Source: Vanrija pseudolonga (taxonomy: Eukaryota > Basidiomycota > Tremellomycetes > Trichosporonales > Trichosporonaceae). Taken from it: 64,000 nucleotides of DNA. Under the pieces are notes generated by a model. It searched no databases, had not been told where the DNA came from, and saw only the letters and a program-made list of their open reading frames with translations. The stretch lies in contig NC_085850.1 in the NCBI RefSeq assembly GCF_020906515.1, positions 372,001 through 436,000 of the forward strand. Reading direction: 5' to 3'. The position numbers were made by a program, and so were the translations under genes. Below are positions 10,261 through 21,362 of this stretch, piece after piece. How positions within the stretch are numbered: the first letter of the stretch is position 1; each line of letters begins with the position of its first letter.

Positions 10261-13200
10261 ATGAGCCAAACATTACCATCATCACCATTGCACCTCGCAT
10301 CATCATCAACAACACCCACACATCTCCGCACAAGACCATCAAGCATAAAAGCGGAACACATGCAGGACGACGACGACTGCACCTGCCGCTCACCAAAACG
10401 GGCCAAGGCTTCCCCCTCCCCCCGGGCAGTCCCAACAATGCGCCCATTGTCCACGTCCATTTCGACGACATCGAGCGCCGCTCACTCTCGCGCGAGCTCA
10501 AGGTCAGGTGGTCACACCTCCAAGTCCCTCGCAAGCCCCATTGAGTGGACGTTTGGAGATCAGCATCCTTTGCACGCCGCGACAAGTCCCGGCCGTGCCC
10601 CAACGGACAAAGTCAGCGGCTGGTCGCGACCAGGACGGAGACGAGAAATGTCTGTTCCGCTGGTGAGTAGGAATGCAGGATCTGGCGTGGCAACTGACGC
10701 GCAACGACGCGCCTGCGCGCCATTCATGCTGACATTCCTCAGCTCTCACATACCTTCTCCCACGTCTCCCTCTCACAGAGTACTCCGCCATTCAGCATTG
10801 ACTCGGGTGAGGCGTCGCCAGTGTCCATGACTCAGGCCGGCCCTTCGAGCACTCCGCCCGCCATGACAACTCCTCCGACCGTGACAATGACGCCACGAAG
10901 ATGGCCCCACATGCGCAAACTGTCAACACCGGCTGCGCCGACAGGTCGCGAACTCTCGTACCCACACACTGCTCCGATGCCTGTCATTCACTCGCTTCTG
11001 GGAAGCCCATTCCACAGTAAATCACGTGCATACCCCTACGAGCTTCACTCGCCAACGTGGGTAGCACGGCCTATGGGCACCGAGCCACTTGGGGAGGAGG
11101 ACCACGACGCAGACTGGCACGCCGAGGAATGGATCGAGGAGACGGACGCGCTACCAGAATTGCAACCGACGCGTCCAAGGCCCGTCTCGAGCACGTTCTC
11201 ACACTCGTCATTTGACGAGTTTTCCGGCAGCTGCACCAGCGCCTCCTCGCTCTTCTCGTCCCAACGCCACAGCTTGACCGCCATTCCCACACGACCCAGC
11301 GTTGTGTCCATCTGGGGCGAGGACGACAACGAGTTTGCTCCTCCCGCAACGCCAAACCGCGCCGGCCTTCAACGTGACACATTACTGTCGCCCACAAGAG
11401 GACTGCACATGAGTCCTGGTGAGACATCACCACTACGCACCAAGCGCGCACCTTCCCCCGCCCACGCAATCTGTGGTGGCGAGTCGCCTGTTGCTCGTGT
11501 CTTCCCCATGGGCCTCCCTCCGTCTGCTGGACCCCCACCTGTCGAACGCAAGCGGTCGACTGCTGAGCGCCGAACCCCCTCTGGCACCTCGCTCAGCCGC
11601 TCGCCGCTGTCGAGCTTCCTTCCCCGGCTCATCAAGTCTGCCCAGAAGCCTCCTGTCCGCGACACTGACGACGGATTCGGAAGCTTCTTGAATGGGGACC
11701 AGCAGCCTGGCGGCTTATCACTTCGACGGACCTCGGAGCCACACGACCACAGTGAGGACGCTTACGCTACCTTCCTTGCTCGGTGCGGTGGCGACCGGGC
11801 CACCCAAAGCGACATGTCTCACCACCAGCCTTGGGAGAGCCCCCTTCCTTCGAGCGAGCCCAATGAGCTTGAGCTGGAATTGTCCCCTTTGAGGACAATG
11901 AATGGGCGGACGGCCTTCCCGTCGTTACCCACTCGCTCAACCTCGAGTCAGTCAGAGCCGCCACTCCTTCCCTCTGCTCCCCTTCTTTCCTTCAAGACCC
12001 GTTTCGAGAAGAGAGCTTCTGGGTCGACACCCAAGGCTATCAAGGCTACGCCGATTCGATCGCTGTCGGCTCGTGTACCTGGTGTCGCCAGCCGCCCCAA
12101 TATTCGCCGAGGAGGTACCGACCCAAACTTACGCCCCGAGCCGACCCAGCTTGCGACGCCTGTGGCGCAGCTCTTCGGTGACGACAAGCCCTCGCCCGCA
12201 GCCTTCGCTTCTACTGGGCTTGTGAAGAAGCGCGGTAGTCGGCTTAGCTTCCCCCGGTTTGGTTCGTCTGTGGCCAAGACCAGACACTGGACGCCCGTGG
12301 TAAAGCCTGTGGACCCAAAGCCTGCTGCGGCGTCCGCCAAGGCGACCACGCGAGAGGGCAAGAAGCGGGCACCGAGCATGGGTGATCGCGTGGAAGTTGT
12401 CCAGAACGAGGACCTTGACGAGCTAGACCAGGTCTCGCCTATCAAGCCCTTCAGATCTGCTCCTTTCAGAAGAACTACATCGTCCACCAGCACGCACGCA
12501 CGCAAAGCCTCGGTTGCCAGCGACATCGCCACATCGCCGTACCGACGGACCAGCGGTCATGTCCGCATGTCTTCGACGGCCAGCAGCATTGGGAACCGAG
12601 GTCTGCGTCGCAAGGGCAGCAACATGTTTGCGTCTTGCGGTAGCATTGGCAGCGACGCCATGAGCGACAAAATGTCATCCCCTGCCACGCCGACGAAGCC
12701 TCTGCCTCTGGCGACAAGTAAGTATACGTCATGGTTACAGCCGCTGACCCCGACAGTTCAGCCCAAGTTTGGCGTCACGACGCCTTCTCCGCAAGTGGCG
12801 TCGACTTACTATCCGTTCGCGCGCAACGCAACTGAGGCCGGGTCTCCGTCCACAAGCCCCGCACGGACTCGGCCAGCCCGTGTTCGTGCCCTGTCGCGCG
12901 CAGGCCCGGTTGCGCGTAACTCGAACCCGATGCTGGCGGCCACGTTCCGTGCTCATGCGACTGCCATGCCCTCCACACCGGGAGCTGGCACAGCGCTTGC
13001 GGAAGGACTCATGTCCGAGGCCGCCCGAGTGGCTGGTGCTGGGCGTTTTGAGAGTGACTTTACTCTGGTCCAGGCTCTTGGAAGCGGCGAATTTAGCAAC
13101 GTCTGGAAGGTGCGGAGCAAGGCGGACAACGACCTCTGGGCCGTCAAGACTGGGCGCCCTTACATTGGGGCCAGGAACCGACTGCGGCAGCTCGAGGAAG

Positions 13201-14208
13201 TGACAATCCTGCGCCAGCTCACGCGCGACTCTCACCCCAGCATCATCAAGTTTGCCGACTCGTGGGAACAGAGTGGTCGCCTCTTTATTCGAACCGAGCT
13301 GGCGGAATGTGGCGACCTCGGTCGGTACCTGCTAGCACAAGGCGATCGTGGCGGACTCGACGAGGGGCGTGTGTGGAAGATGATGGCCGAGCTGTCAACT
13401 GCACTCGACTACATCCACGCGAATGACATCCTCCACCTTGACTTCAAGCCGTCCAATGTGTTGATCACTAGAGAGGGAAGTCTCAAGGTCGGCGACTTTG
13501 GAATGAGCATTATGCGCGAGCCTGGCCTCAACCGCAGCACCTCGACTATGCGGAGCACTGCCTCCGGCCGCTCGTCGCGCGAAGGCAGCATAACCCCTCC
13601 ATTTGAGGACGACGAGCGGGCGGCGATCCAACCCCGCCCCAGCCCCATCCTCGATCGTGAGCTTGAAGGCGACCGCGAGTACCTCTGTCCCGAGGCACTC
13701 CACGACGCAACCCCTGCCCCCGAGTGGGATGTCTACAGCCTGGGCATCCTGGTTCTCGAGGCGGCTCTCAATGTAACACTACCATCCAGTGAGTTAAAGT
13801 CTGCGGCCAGGTGAACTTGCAACTGACATGCCACCAGACGGTGAAGCTTGGGTCAAGCTTCGCAACGACGACTTTTCCGACCTTGACGACCATTACGTTT
13901 TGCGAGGAGCCACTGCAGCTCCGAGCGCCAGCACCACGCCGTCGTCGTGGCCGGCGTCGATAACCGGCGACCCGCCTGCCCCAGCCGTCTCGCCAGTGCT
14001 TCTGGACACTATTCGGCAAATGATGTACTCTGCGCCAGCGGCAAGATTGACTTTGAGCGAACTGGACGAGCTCGGACCCATGGTCCGTGCTCGGGCCGCG
14101 CTCACGTCAGAGCTGGGAGTGTGGCGAGCAGCCGGGCCGGCTCTTGTCGAGGAGGATGCCGGGTTTATCGACTATCTGCTTGGGACGACCGCCACCCATG
14201 CGTTGTAA
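10261..14208 (+). CDS. Wee1-family inhibitory mitotic kinase
   Basis: Wee1 phosphorylates the inhibitory tyrosine of the mitotic CDK and so delays entry to mitosis. Exons 10261-10662, 10779-12718, 12758-13788 and 13838-14208 give 1247 residues. Residues 1-870 are Ser/Pro/Thr-rich and disordered, with many SP/TP sites suited to CDK feedback. The kinase domain starts about residue 880: glycine loop GSGEFSNVWKV, catalytic lysine in WAVKTGR, catalytic loop HLDFKPSNVLI, and DFGMS as in fission yeast Wee1. Wee1-specific signatures follow: EGDREYLCPEAL and LPSNGEAWVKLRNDDFSDL, the second restored only by splicing 13789-13837. A 60-residue Ser/Arg-rich insertion separates DFG from EGDREY. The 39-nt intron at 12719-12757 is a multiple of three without stops, so its retention would be silent. 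The start has a good ACC-ATG context. Confidence 0.93.
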
Positions 14209-15523
14209 TACTAGCTTTAGCATTGCCCTAATAGACATGCATTTCGGCGCAAGACAGGCTTGCGTCGGAGGTTGTACCGAGTTTAACGGGTGAGAGGTGG
14301 TGGCGGACCAAGTTGCCACTGGCAATCCTCCGACGGACACGCACGAGGTGGGGGGTTGTTGTGCGGGCGGTGAGCTTGTTTTTGGTTGCGGGCAAGGTCG
14401 GCGGTTTGGCCCGCGGGGAGTGGTGGGTGGGGGAGTGGGCGAGTGGTGCTGCTGTTGCCGGCCTGCGTGCCCACCACTTTGCCGACACGGCCAGGGAGTA
14501 CGATGCGAGAGTGAGTCACGGCAAGCGAGTCATGCGTCATGGGCCTTGGCGTCTCTGAAGTAGCCAGCGTACGGTCCGGCCGGTTCCTCTGACTGGGCCA
14601 CCGGGATTTGTGCATAGCTTGCATATGCAGTGGATGCAAGGTGGTGGTGCGGGTGGGTGGGTGAGTGGCCGCAGTGTGCACTTTAGGCGGAACCTGGCAG
14701 CCAGCTAAACGAGCATTTGCTGCGGGTGTACGCCGCGGGAAGGACATCCAGCCAGCCACATTACCGAGGCCGAGGTCGAGGCGAGGTGACATCTGGCCCC
14801 GCCCGCCCGGGGTTGGATGCCTTGCGTGGTCCGCCTCCCTCCCTCCCTCCCTGCCTGCCTGCCTGCCTGGCCGGCCCTCTGCATCCAGCCAAGCAAGCAT
14901 CATTTTGCTCCTCGCTCTCGCTCGGGGCCTGCCTGGCCACCTGCCCCCGAGCCAGCTGCCACATGCATACACTGCCGCCGATCCGTGGCGCGTTGGCTGG
15001 CTGGGCGAGTATACCCCCCCGGCCCCGCCGCCCCGCGGCAGCACCGTCGTCGCCCCACCCTCACCCTCACCTCGCCTAGTTTAATCTCGGGCTCCAGCCG
15101 AACTCGCCATAATATCCAGTGACGTGACGCTTGCTGCAACCGAGTGCAAGGAAGAGAAAGAAACAGTCCGACCGACGGCGGCGGCGGCGAGGGTGTAAAC
15201 GAGGAGGGAGCAGTTTTGTGCTGTGCGGGCGGGCGGGCGGCGACAACGAATGCGTGCGTGCGTGCACGGCGCAAGGCGCACAAGCGACACACAGAGTGAC
15301 AGATGCAAAGTGACTACTACTTGCTGCACTGCACTGGCGACGACACTCACAACAGCACTACACTACTAGTCACTTCTCAATCACTTTCACTTGCAACACT
15401 CCATCACACCACACCACACACTCACTTGCACTTTGCTCCATTGCTACATTCCACCAACAATCACCACACCAGCACGGCATACGCAACACTCGCACACACC
15501 TCCCCACCCCCACCACCACCACC
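14209..15523. other. Intergenic region rich in short repeats
   Basis: This 1.3 kb lies between the Wee1 3' end and the PanE-like gene. It has CCTC/CCTG tetranucleotides at 14834-14870, GCGG repeats near 15227-15241, GCGT repeats near 15248-15265, and a CA/CAC-rich stretch 15400-15520 that should be the leader of the next gene. Frames here are GC-rich noise. I see no gene. Confidence 0.55.
14834..14870 (+). repeat. (CCTC)n-(CCTG)n tetranucleotide repeat
   Basis: About four CCTC units run directly into about four CCTG units within the Wee1/PanE-like intergenic region. Confidence 0.85.
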
Positions 15524-17414
15524 ATGTCGCCATCACCAGCGACCACGCGCGCCGAGAGCAGACGGCAAGCCGCCGTCAAACTGGAAGAAGACGAGCGCAA
15601 GCAGCGCGCTGCTGCGTGGGTCAACTCTCTCGGCGCGATCAACGACATTGTTATCAAGCCTCACGAGTCGCTGTTGTCGCCGTTCCCCGAGCTCGAAGTC
15701 GACGTGATGGGCCGTGCCAGCCGCAGCTTTTTAGCAACGGTAAACGCGCATGCGCACGCCCTTGCGGCCACTTCGCGCTCCCCGCCGTCGCCGGCAGCCC
15801 GCGAGCGCTCGGCCCAGCGGTACGAGTTCATCCGGAGCATCCGCGCGCAGTGGGGGGAAACGACGTGCGCGCATGAGGATGTGTACTGCCGCGTGCGCGG
15901 GGTTGCCGAGGTGCTCGAGAGCAACAGCAGCAGCAGCGAGGGCGGCGGCGAGTCGAGCAGCTCCGCGGCGGACCGCAAGGCCGTCGAGGAGGACACGCAC
16001 GTCTCGAAGAAGCCCCGCCTCGCAACCAGCACACCACGCGCGCCGAGCCTCGACCCCGAGATTGGCGGCGTGCCACACTTCACGGCGGCGAGATGGAGCG
16101 ACATGATCTCGGCAGCGGCGGGCACCAAGCCCCGCCAGCCGGCAGAGGTCGAGACGGGGACAACACACAAGCCTGTGCCGTCCGAGATTGACGTGCTCGT
16201 CGTTGGCATGGGGCGTGCCGGGCGGGTATGCGGCGAGGTCTTGCAGAAGGTGCGTCGCAAGGCGAGGAAGGCACGATGACTGAGCTGACACATTCCAGTC
16301 GGGACGCACGCGCGTCAGCGCTGTCGAGGTGGATGCCGAGGCGCACGACGGGTGGCGGCCACCACGGGGTAAGTGTCGATACGAGTGCCGATAGGCGATG
16401 CGAGCCGCGAGGCACTCGGCGATGTGCGGTGCGAGATGCGCCTCGTCGCAACAACAGCACGCCAAGACAAGTCACATGCTAACCGACCCGCAGTCCTCGC
16501 CCCTGCCGACGTCGCGCCAGAGTACACTCTCGGCGTCATTGCTTCCTCGTCCCCTGCGGCGCGCGAAATCGTCCGCAACACAACAGTAATGGCATGGCTC
16601 CTTCTCCAAACGGGCCGCGACGACGAGGGCATGCTCGCCGACCTCCGCGCGACCAAGCTGCCCGTCATTGTCGGCGCGAGCTCGCACTCCGACCCCACAT
16701 CCTTCATCACCGGCACGGTTATGGGCGAGTCGAGCTGCACGGCCAACGCGCTGCGTGTCTTTGGCAGCTTGGTACGCGAGGCTGGCGCGACGTGCCTTCT
16801 CGCCGACGACATGCCGAGTGCGCGATTCGAAATGGTGAGTGCCTCTTCCGACCCGTCCGCCACGCATGTGACTGTGCGCTTTGCTTTGCATTGTCTTGCG
16901 CCACCTGTCGAGCGAGCGCAAATCATGCCGCTGTGCCGCGCTGTCCTGAGATGGCGAGCAAACGAGCGTGCATCCGGTGCCACGGCCGCGAGGTAGTCCC
17001 GGCGGCTAATCTCTCGCTCGGCTTCGGCTGGCCTCGGCTACCCGAGGTGTGGTGCCACAAACTTGCTTTTGTTCTCAATATACCTTGCTCCCATCCTCCC
17101 CCGTGCACACACTGACATCACGTTAGACAATGCGCGACTGTGCATCAATGTGCATCTCGTCTCTCTCGCGCGGCGGCAACGTGCCCTCATCGGAGGCGGT
17201 GCGGGCGTTCGTCGCCGAGATCGTCGAGGTCGGGTGCGGTGCTGGTCTTCTGCCTGTCGAAGAACGGGACGAGGCCATCGCCGACGTGCTCGCCGACGTC
17301 AAGCCGTCGCTCGAGCTCGACCTCGAGGTTGTCAGCGGCGTGGTTGACCTTGCGCACGAGCACAAGGTCGCCATCCCGCGCCTCGAGTTTGCGTACGCCT
17401 TGTTAGCCGCTTAG
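15524..17414 (+). CDS. Ketopantoate reductase (PanE/ApbA)-like protein, probably inactive, with long N-terminal extension
   Basis: Exons 15524-16249, 16299-16368, 16494-16834 and 17127-17414 give 474 residues. Residues 1-230 form a Ser/Ala/Glu-rich extension with basic KKPR that I do not recognise. From about 230 comes a Rossmann strand-loop-helix (DVLVVGMGRAGRVCGEVL) and then the helical C-terminal domain of the 2-dehydropantoate 2-reductase fold, ending KPSLELDLEVVSGVVDLA...AIPRLEFAYALL, which matches the family's conserved SSMLQD...EID..G.vv end. True enzymes reduce ketopantoate to pantoate for coenzyme A. Here the segment matching the catalytic W-E-K-L-x-x-N reads F-E-M-T-M-R-D, so the lysine and asparagine are replaced, and the NADPH loop is GxGxxA-like (GMGRAG). 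I infer a binding or regulatory role. The 292-nt last intron is long for this genome. Confidence 0.7.
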
Positions 17415-18294
17415 CTTAGCTTAGATTAATGTATATTGATGGACTCTGTGGAGCGTGGAGCGTGTGTGATCGGCGTGGCTGGCGTGGGAGGAGATCTGCA
17501 ATGGTATGGATCTGGAGCTCTGGGAATGCGCGCCTTGAGCGGTTTGAGTACGCGGTCGGCAATCCCATCGAGGGTTTGGGGAAACGAGGAGTGGGTCGTG
17601 TGTAGCAGAGTCGTGTTCGGCCCGGCCCCGAGGATACCGACGGACGTTTGGTTGCCAGGTACACACCCTCACAGCGTGTTTTTGTTCGGCTAGCAGAACA
17701 GACGAGAATACACAAGGTAGGCACCTGGATCAGGTACACGACGACGGCGAGTGTTTGTGTATGTGTGTGCTTGGCATCGGGGATGCGAGAGGACAGCGCG
17801 GTGTGTGAAAATGGTGCACACGATACACACGAGGTGGCATGTGGCACTTGTGCGTGACACCGCGGGTCCAAGCTACTCCCTTCGCCTCGCCTCGGCGCGG
17901 CCCGTGTAAGTACTCCTAGCCCCCTTTGCTGTGTGCGGGTATGTTTGGCGCCGGTTATGTGTATCCTGAGAAGGCAGCGTGCTTGTGTGAACCAGTACAC
18001 GCGATGTGGCATGTGGCACTCGTGGGTGACACCGCCGAGTCCCAGCTGGTTCCTTCGCTTGGCCTCAGCGCGGGCTCTGTACTCTGTAGCACCCTTCTGC
18101 TGCTCTACACGATCTTCGCAGTGCCTTGCAAACGTGTTCGAACACCCTCTGTACAAGACCGGGCCCGTCATCACAAACCAGATTCATTTCACACTTGTTA
18201 CGATTCTCAAGACTGACTGGCCCTACAATCCCGTCCCGACTAACCAACCCAACCAACCAACCAACCCCTACAATCACCACTCTCTGCTGCTTGC
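17415..18294. other. Convergent intergenic region with a diverged tandem duplication
   Basis: This 880 bp separates the 3' ends of the PanE-like gene (+) and the sugar transporter (-). No gene is visible. It holds two related copies of an unidentified segment (see repeat entry) and an AACC tetranucleotide run at 18241-18267. Confidence 0.6.
17755..18110 (+). repeat. Imperfect tandem duplication, about 172 bp period
   Basis: GTGGCATGTGGCACT occurs at 17834 and 18006, followed in both copies by a related stretch (GTGACACCGC, then a C/T-rich segment, then GCGCGG/GCGCGGG and GTACTC). Upstream similarity extends to the TGTGTGAA..ACACGAT part. Copies look roughly 75-80% alike by eye, so the duplication is old. 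No coding potential is shared between the copies. Confidence 0.7.
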
Positions 18295-20126
18295 TTACGC
18301 ATCCTCGAGGTTCTCGAGGTGGCCGTTCCGCTGGACCATGGTCGCCTTCTGGAGGGACGCGCGGGGCGGGAAGGGCGCGTCGAACACCTCCTCGAGCTGC
18401 TCGAGGGTGCGGCCGCGGGTCTCGACGCCGAAGAAGAACCACACGAAGCCGTAGACCACGTTCAAACTGACGAAGACCAAGTAATACTTCCAGCCGATCT
18501 TGCGGAAGGCGATCTGCGTCACGTACGTGTTGTACAGGTTGGCCGAGTTGGACTGGATGACGTGGATGCCCATGCCCTTTGCGCGGCCCTCGGTCTTGAG
18601 CGTCTCGGCGCAGTACGTCGCCGTGAGGGGCGTGTAGGTGAACGAGTATGCCGCGCCGAAGAGGAAGATGAAGGCGACGCCGGCGTTCGAGAGGGCGGGG
18701 GAGGCTTTCGCCTTGAGGGCTGGCGTGGCGAACTGGGAGGAAATGGCCGTGACGATGGCGAGGAGCGAGGCGAGCATGATCGAGCCGATCCAGAGACGCG
18801 TGCGGCGGCCCATGCGGTCGTTGGTGGCGGATCCGATGACAGCGCCAGTGCACGACACGATCGAGTTGGCAAAGGTGAGGAGCAGGCGGCGGTCGGTCGA
18901 AGTAATGCCGAGGAGGGAGTACATCGCCGGGAGGTAGTACGTGAGGACCGAGTTGCCGGAGAGCTGGGCAAAGTACGACCTGGGGGAGTCAGCACTTGCT
19001 CATCGTCACACATCCCACTCGTCGCCACTCACATAAACGTCACCATGAGGAAACGCCAGCGCGCGTTGTGGTCGCGGTAGAGGCACGAGTAGTCGTACCA
19101 CTTGACGCTCTTCTGGAGCTCGATGCTCTCCTCAAACTCCTTGAGCTCCATCTGCACGATCGGGTGCTGCATGTCGCCGTTACCGTGGTACTCGGCGAGG
19201 ATGCGCGCCGCGTCCTCCTGGCGGCCCTTCCAGCAGAGCCAGCGGGGCGACTCGGGGATGAAGAGCGTGCCGATGAGGATGATGGCGGGCGGCGCGAGCT
19301 GGAGGCCGAGGGGCAGGCGGAAGGCGACCTGGCCCTTCATCTTGGCGGACGCGTACGCGACGCCCGTGGAGAGGATGCTGCCGGCGTAGAAGAACGTGTT
19401 GTAGAAGCCTGCGGGGGTTAGTGGTGGTACGAGCAGCGGAACAGGCGCCAACTCACCGACAATGCGCGCACGCCAGTGTGGAGGAGCAAGCTCGAGAGCA
19501 TAAGTCGGCGCGGCGGAAGTGCCGAGCGCGACGCCCCAGCCGAGAACGAAACGGCCGCCGATGCACATCTTCTCCGACTGCACGGCCGTGAGGATCGCAG
19601 CGCCGACCATGATGAGCACCGCGCCGACCTGCATGCCCGCGCGGCGGCCCCACTGGTCGCAGATCGGGCCGGTGAAGAGGGAGCCCTGGGGGTGTGAGCG
19701 CTGTCCACGTCCAGAATGCAGCGCCACTCACGATCATCGCACCGACAGTGTAGATCATGAGAATCAGACCCGTGCTGCTCGACAGCTCGGGGAGGTGGAG
19801 GTACGAGCGCCACTGGTCCATTGCGTTGATGGACGAGAAGATGGACTGGGGGGTGTTAGCGTGTGCGAGGGAGGAAGGACGGCGCTAAGGCGACGCAACG
19901 CAACACCCACGCCATCAAAGCCCGATGCGGTCGCGTTGAGCGCGGCGATGAACAGCACACCGTAGAGCTTGAAGGCCGTCTTGGACCACGGGTCGAGCGG
20001 AACCTCATTCACGGCCTTGTGGAACGCCGCGTCGCCCTGGATGTCGCGCGTGGCCAGGTTGGCCGTCTTGGGGTCGATCGACTCGATGCGCTCGACCGAG
20101 TCCTTCTCGTTGGCGTGGGTTGCCAT
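18295..20126 (-). CDS. MFS sugar transporter
   Basis: A 12-helix sugar/proton symporter of the fungal sugar-porter family in the plasma membrane. Exons read downward: 20126-19911, 19845-19732, 19685-19457, 19408-19033 and 18979-18295, giving 539 residues in frame. Family signatures: GPICDQWGRRAGM after helix 2, GRFVLGWGVAL, PESPRWLCWKGR at the central loop, NDRMGRRTR after helix 8, and ETRGRTLEQLEEVF after helix 12. The N-terminus is a charged cytosolic tail. The substrate cannot be read from sequence; the long central-loop WKGRQEDAARILAEYHGNG style is common in lactose/cellobiose- and hexose-type porters of filamentous fungi. It diverges from a PhyH-type oxygenase across a promoter region rich in CCCCAC. 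Confidence 0.9.
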
Positions 20127-21362
20127 GGTGGAGGAGGTGTGCTGGTGGTCGGTGGTGTCGGTGTAGGTGGTCGGTGTTTCCTTGTCGTGGAGCCGGCTTG
20201 GTGTTCTCTGCAGCTTATCCGCCGCTGCTTGGGAGAACAACAACAACACCTCAAGCCCACCGCTTTATGTATCCCCGCCTGTGCTGGTGTGAGGATAAGC
20301 AATGGGCCTCCGCTTTCTCCAACATTCAGTCGGTGAACGGGGCGCGCTCGGCAGGCGCCGCACGCCGTGCGCCGCCGCACCTGATGTGATGTCCCCCACT
20401 TACTCTTTTGCCGCCTCAGAAAAGTCCCCCACTCTCCCCACTTGCTCAGTGATAGCCAGGCAAGGCTGCACACGAGCTCAGCGGGCCAAGTTATCGGGTT
20501 CGCGGCGCCGGGCCGAGGGTGTGGGCGGGCTAGCAGCGCGTGCACGCAGGCAGGTGCCAAGGCAGCGCTCTAATTCGGGTGGTCGGTCGAGTCAGTTCCT
20601 CTTGCACCTCGTCCCTCCCCCACCGGGACCGATTACGCGGGGGGATGTGTAAGGACGACTTGCTGCTGCAAGCGGGTGCAGGGAGGGCGAATACAGGCTT
20701 TATCTCCCTCCCCCACCCTCCCCCACTCTGGCTTAGTCAGGTGCGTGGCGGCCTTGCCTGGCCGCCTGCCTGGCCCGGCCTGCTGACTCGAGGCTGGACA
20801 ACTCAGCAGATCCAGGCAGTTCCAGGACACTGCTGCTGCTGCAGCTGGAACTTGGCTGCTCTCGGTCAGCTGCTCCCGGATAGTCCGGTGACCGCGGGCA
20901 AGCAAAGGGTGACTGTAGAAGGGAATGCCGCGCACCCACACTGGAATGCCGGCTGGCGACACCTCCCCCACTCTACCATACCCACCCACCCGCGCACAAC
21001 TCACGTGGCCCCACTCACCCCAGCTGCGGGACACCATGGACCCGCACCCAAGAAGCCGACGACACAGCGGCTCGTCACGGCAACAACAGCCAGAGTGGGG
21101 AATGCGCTCGCGCGCCCGCAGCCTGCCCCGCTCCGTATCTCTTGTCCGTGCACCAGCAGCACACAGCGCGGCATTGCATAAATCAGCGAAGGAGCGGCGC
21201 GCATGCCGGCGAACACGCCGCCCCCTTGCATCCTCTTATCCGACAAGACGAGCCGGCCAAACACTCTCCCCACTTGACGTCCACCCAGCCGCGTATTGTA
21301 TTGTTCATCAGCGCGCGTCAAGCGAAGCCGACGGCCGCCACCCACCCACAGCACACTCCGAC
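20127..21362. promoter_or_regulatory. Divergent promoter region with many CCCCAC sites
   Basis: This 1.24 kb separates the transporter (-) and the PhyH-type gene (+). CCCCAC, the core bound by Mig1/CreA glucose repressors, occurs at 20394, 20427, 20436, 20711, 20721, 20966, 21009 and 21268, and once inverted at 21095. Several sit in a longer shared word TCCCCCACT. GATA-type words also occur (GATAAG at 20292, TTATC at 20213, 20491 and 21236). Repressor binding is inferred from motif only. Confidence 0.5.

Noticed and set aside
12719-12757. Treating this segment of Wee1 as coding
   Set aside because: It is open and a multiple of three, but has donor GTAAGT, a CTGAC branch point, acceptor CAG and the typical 39-nt length, so I call it an intron; cDNA would decide.
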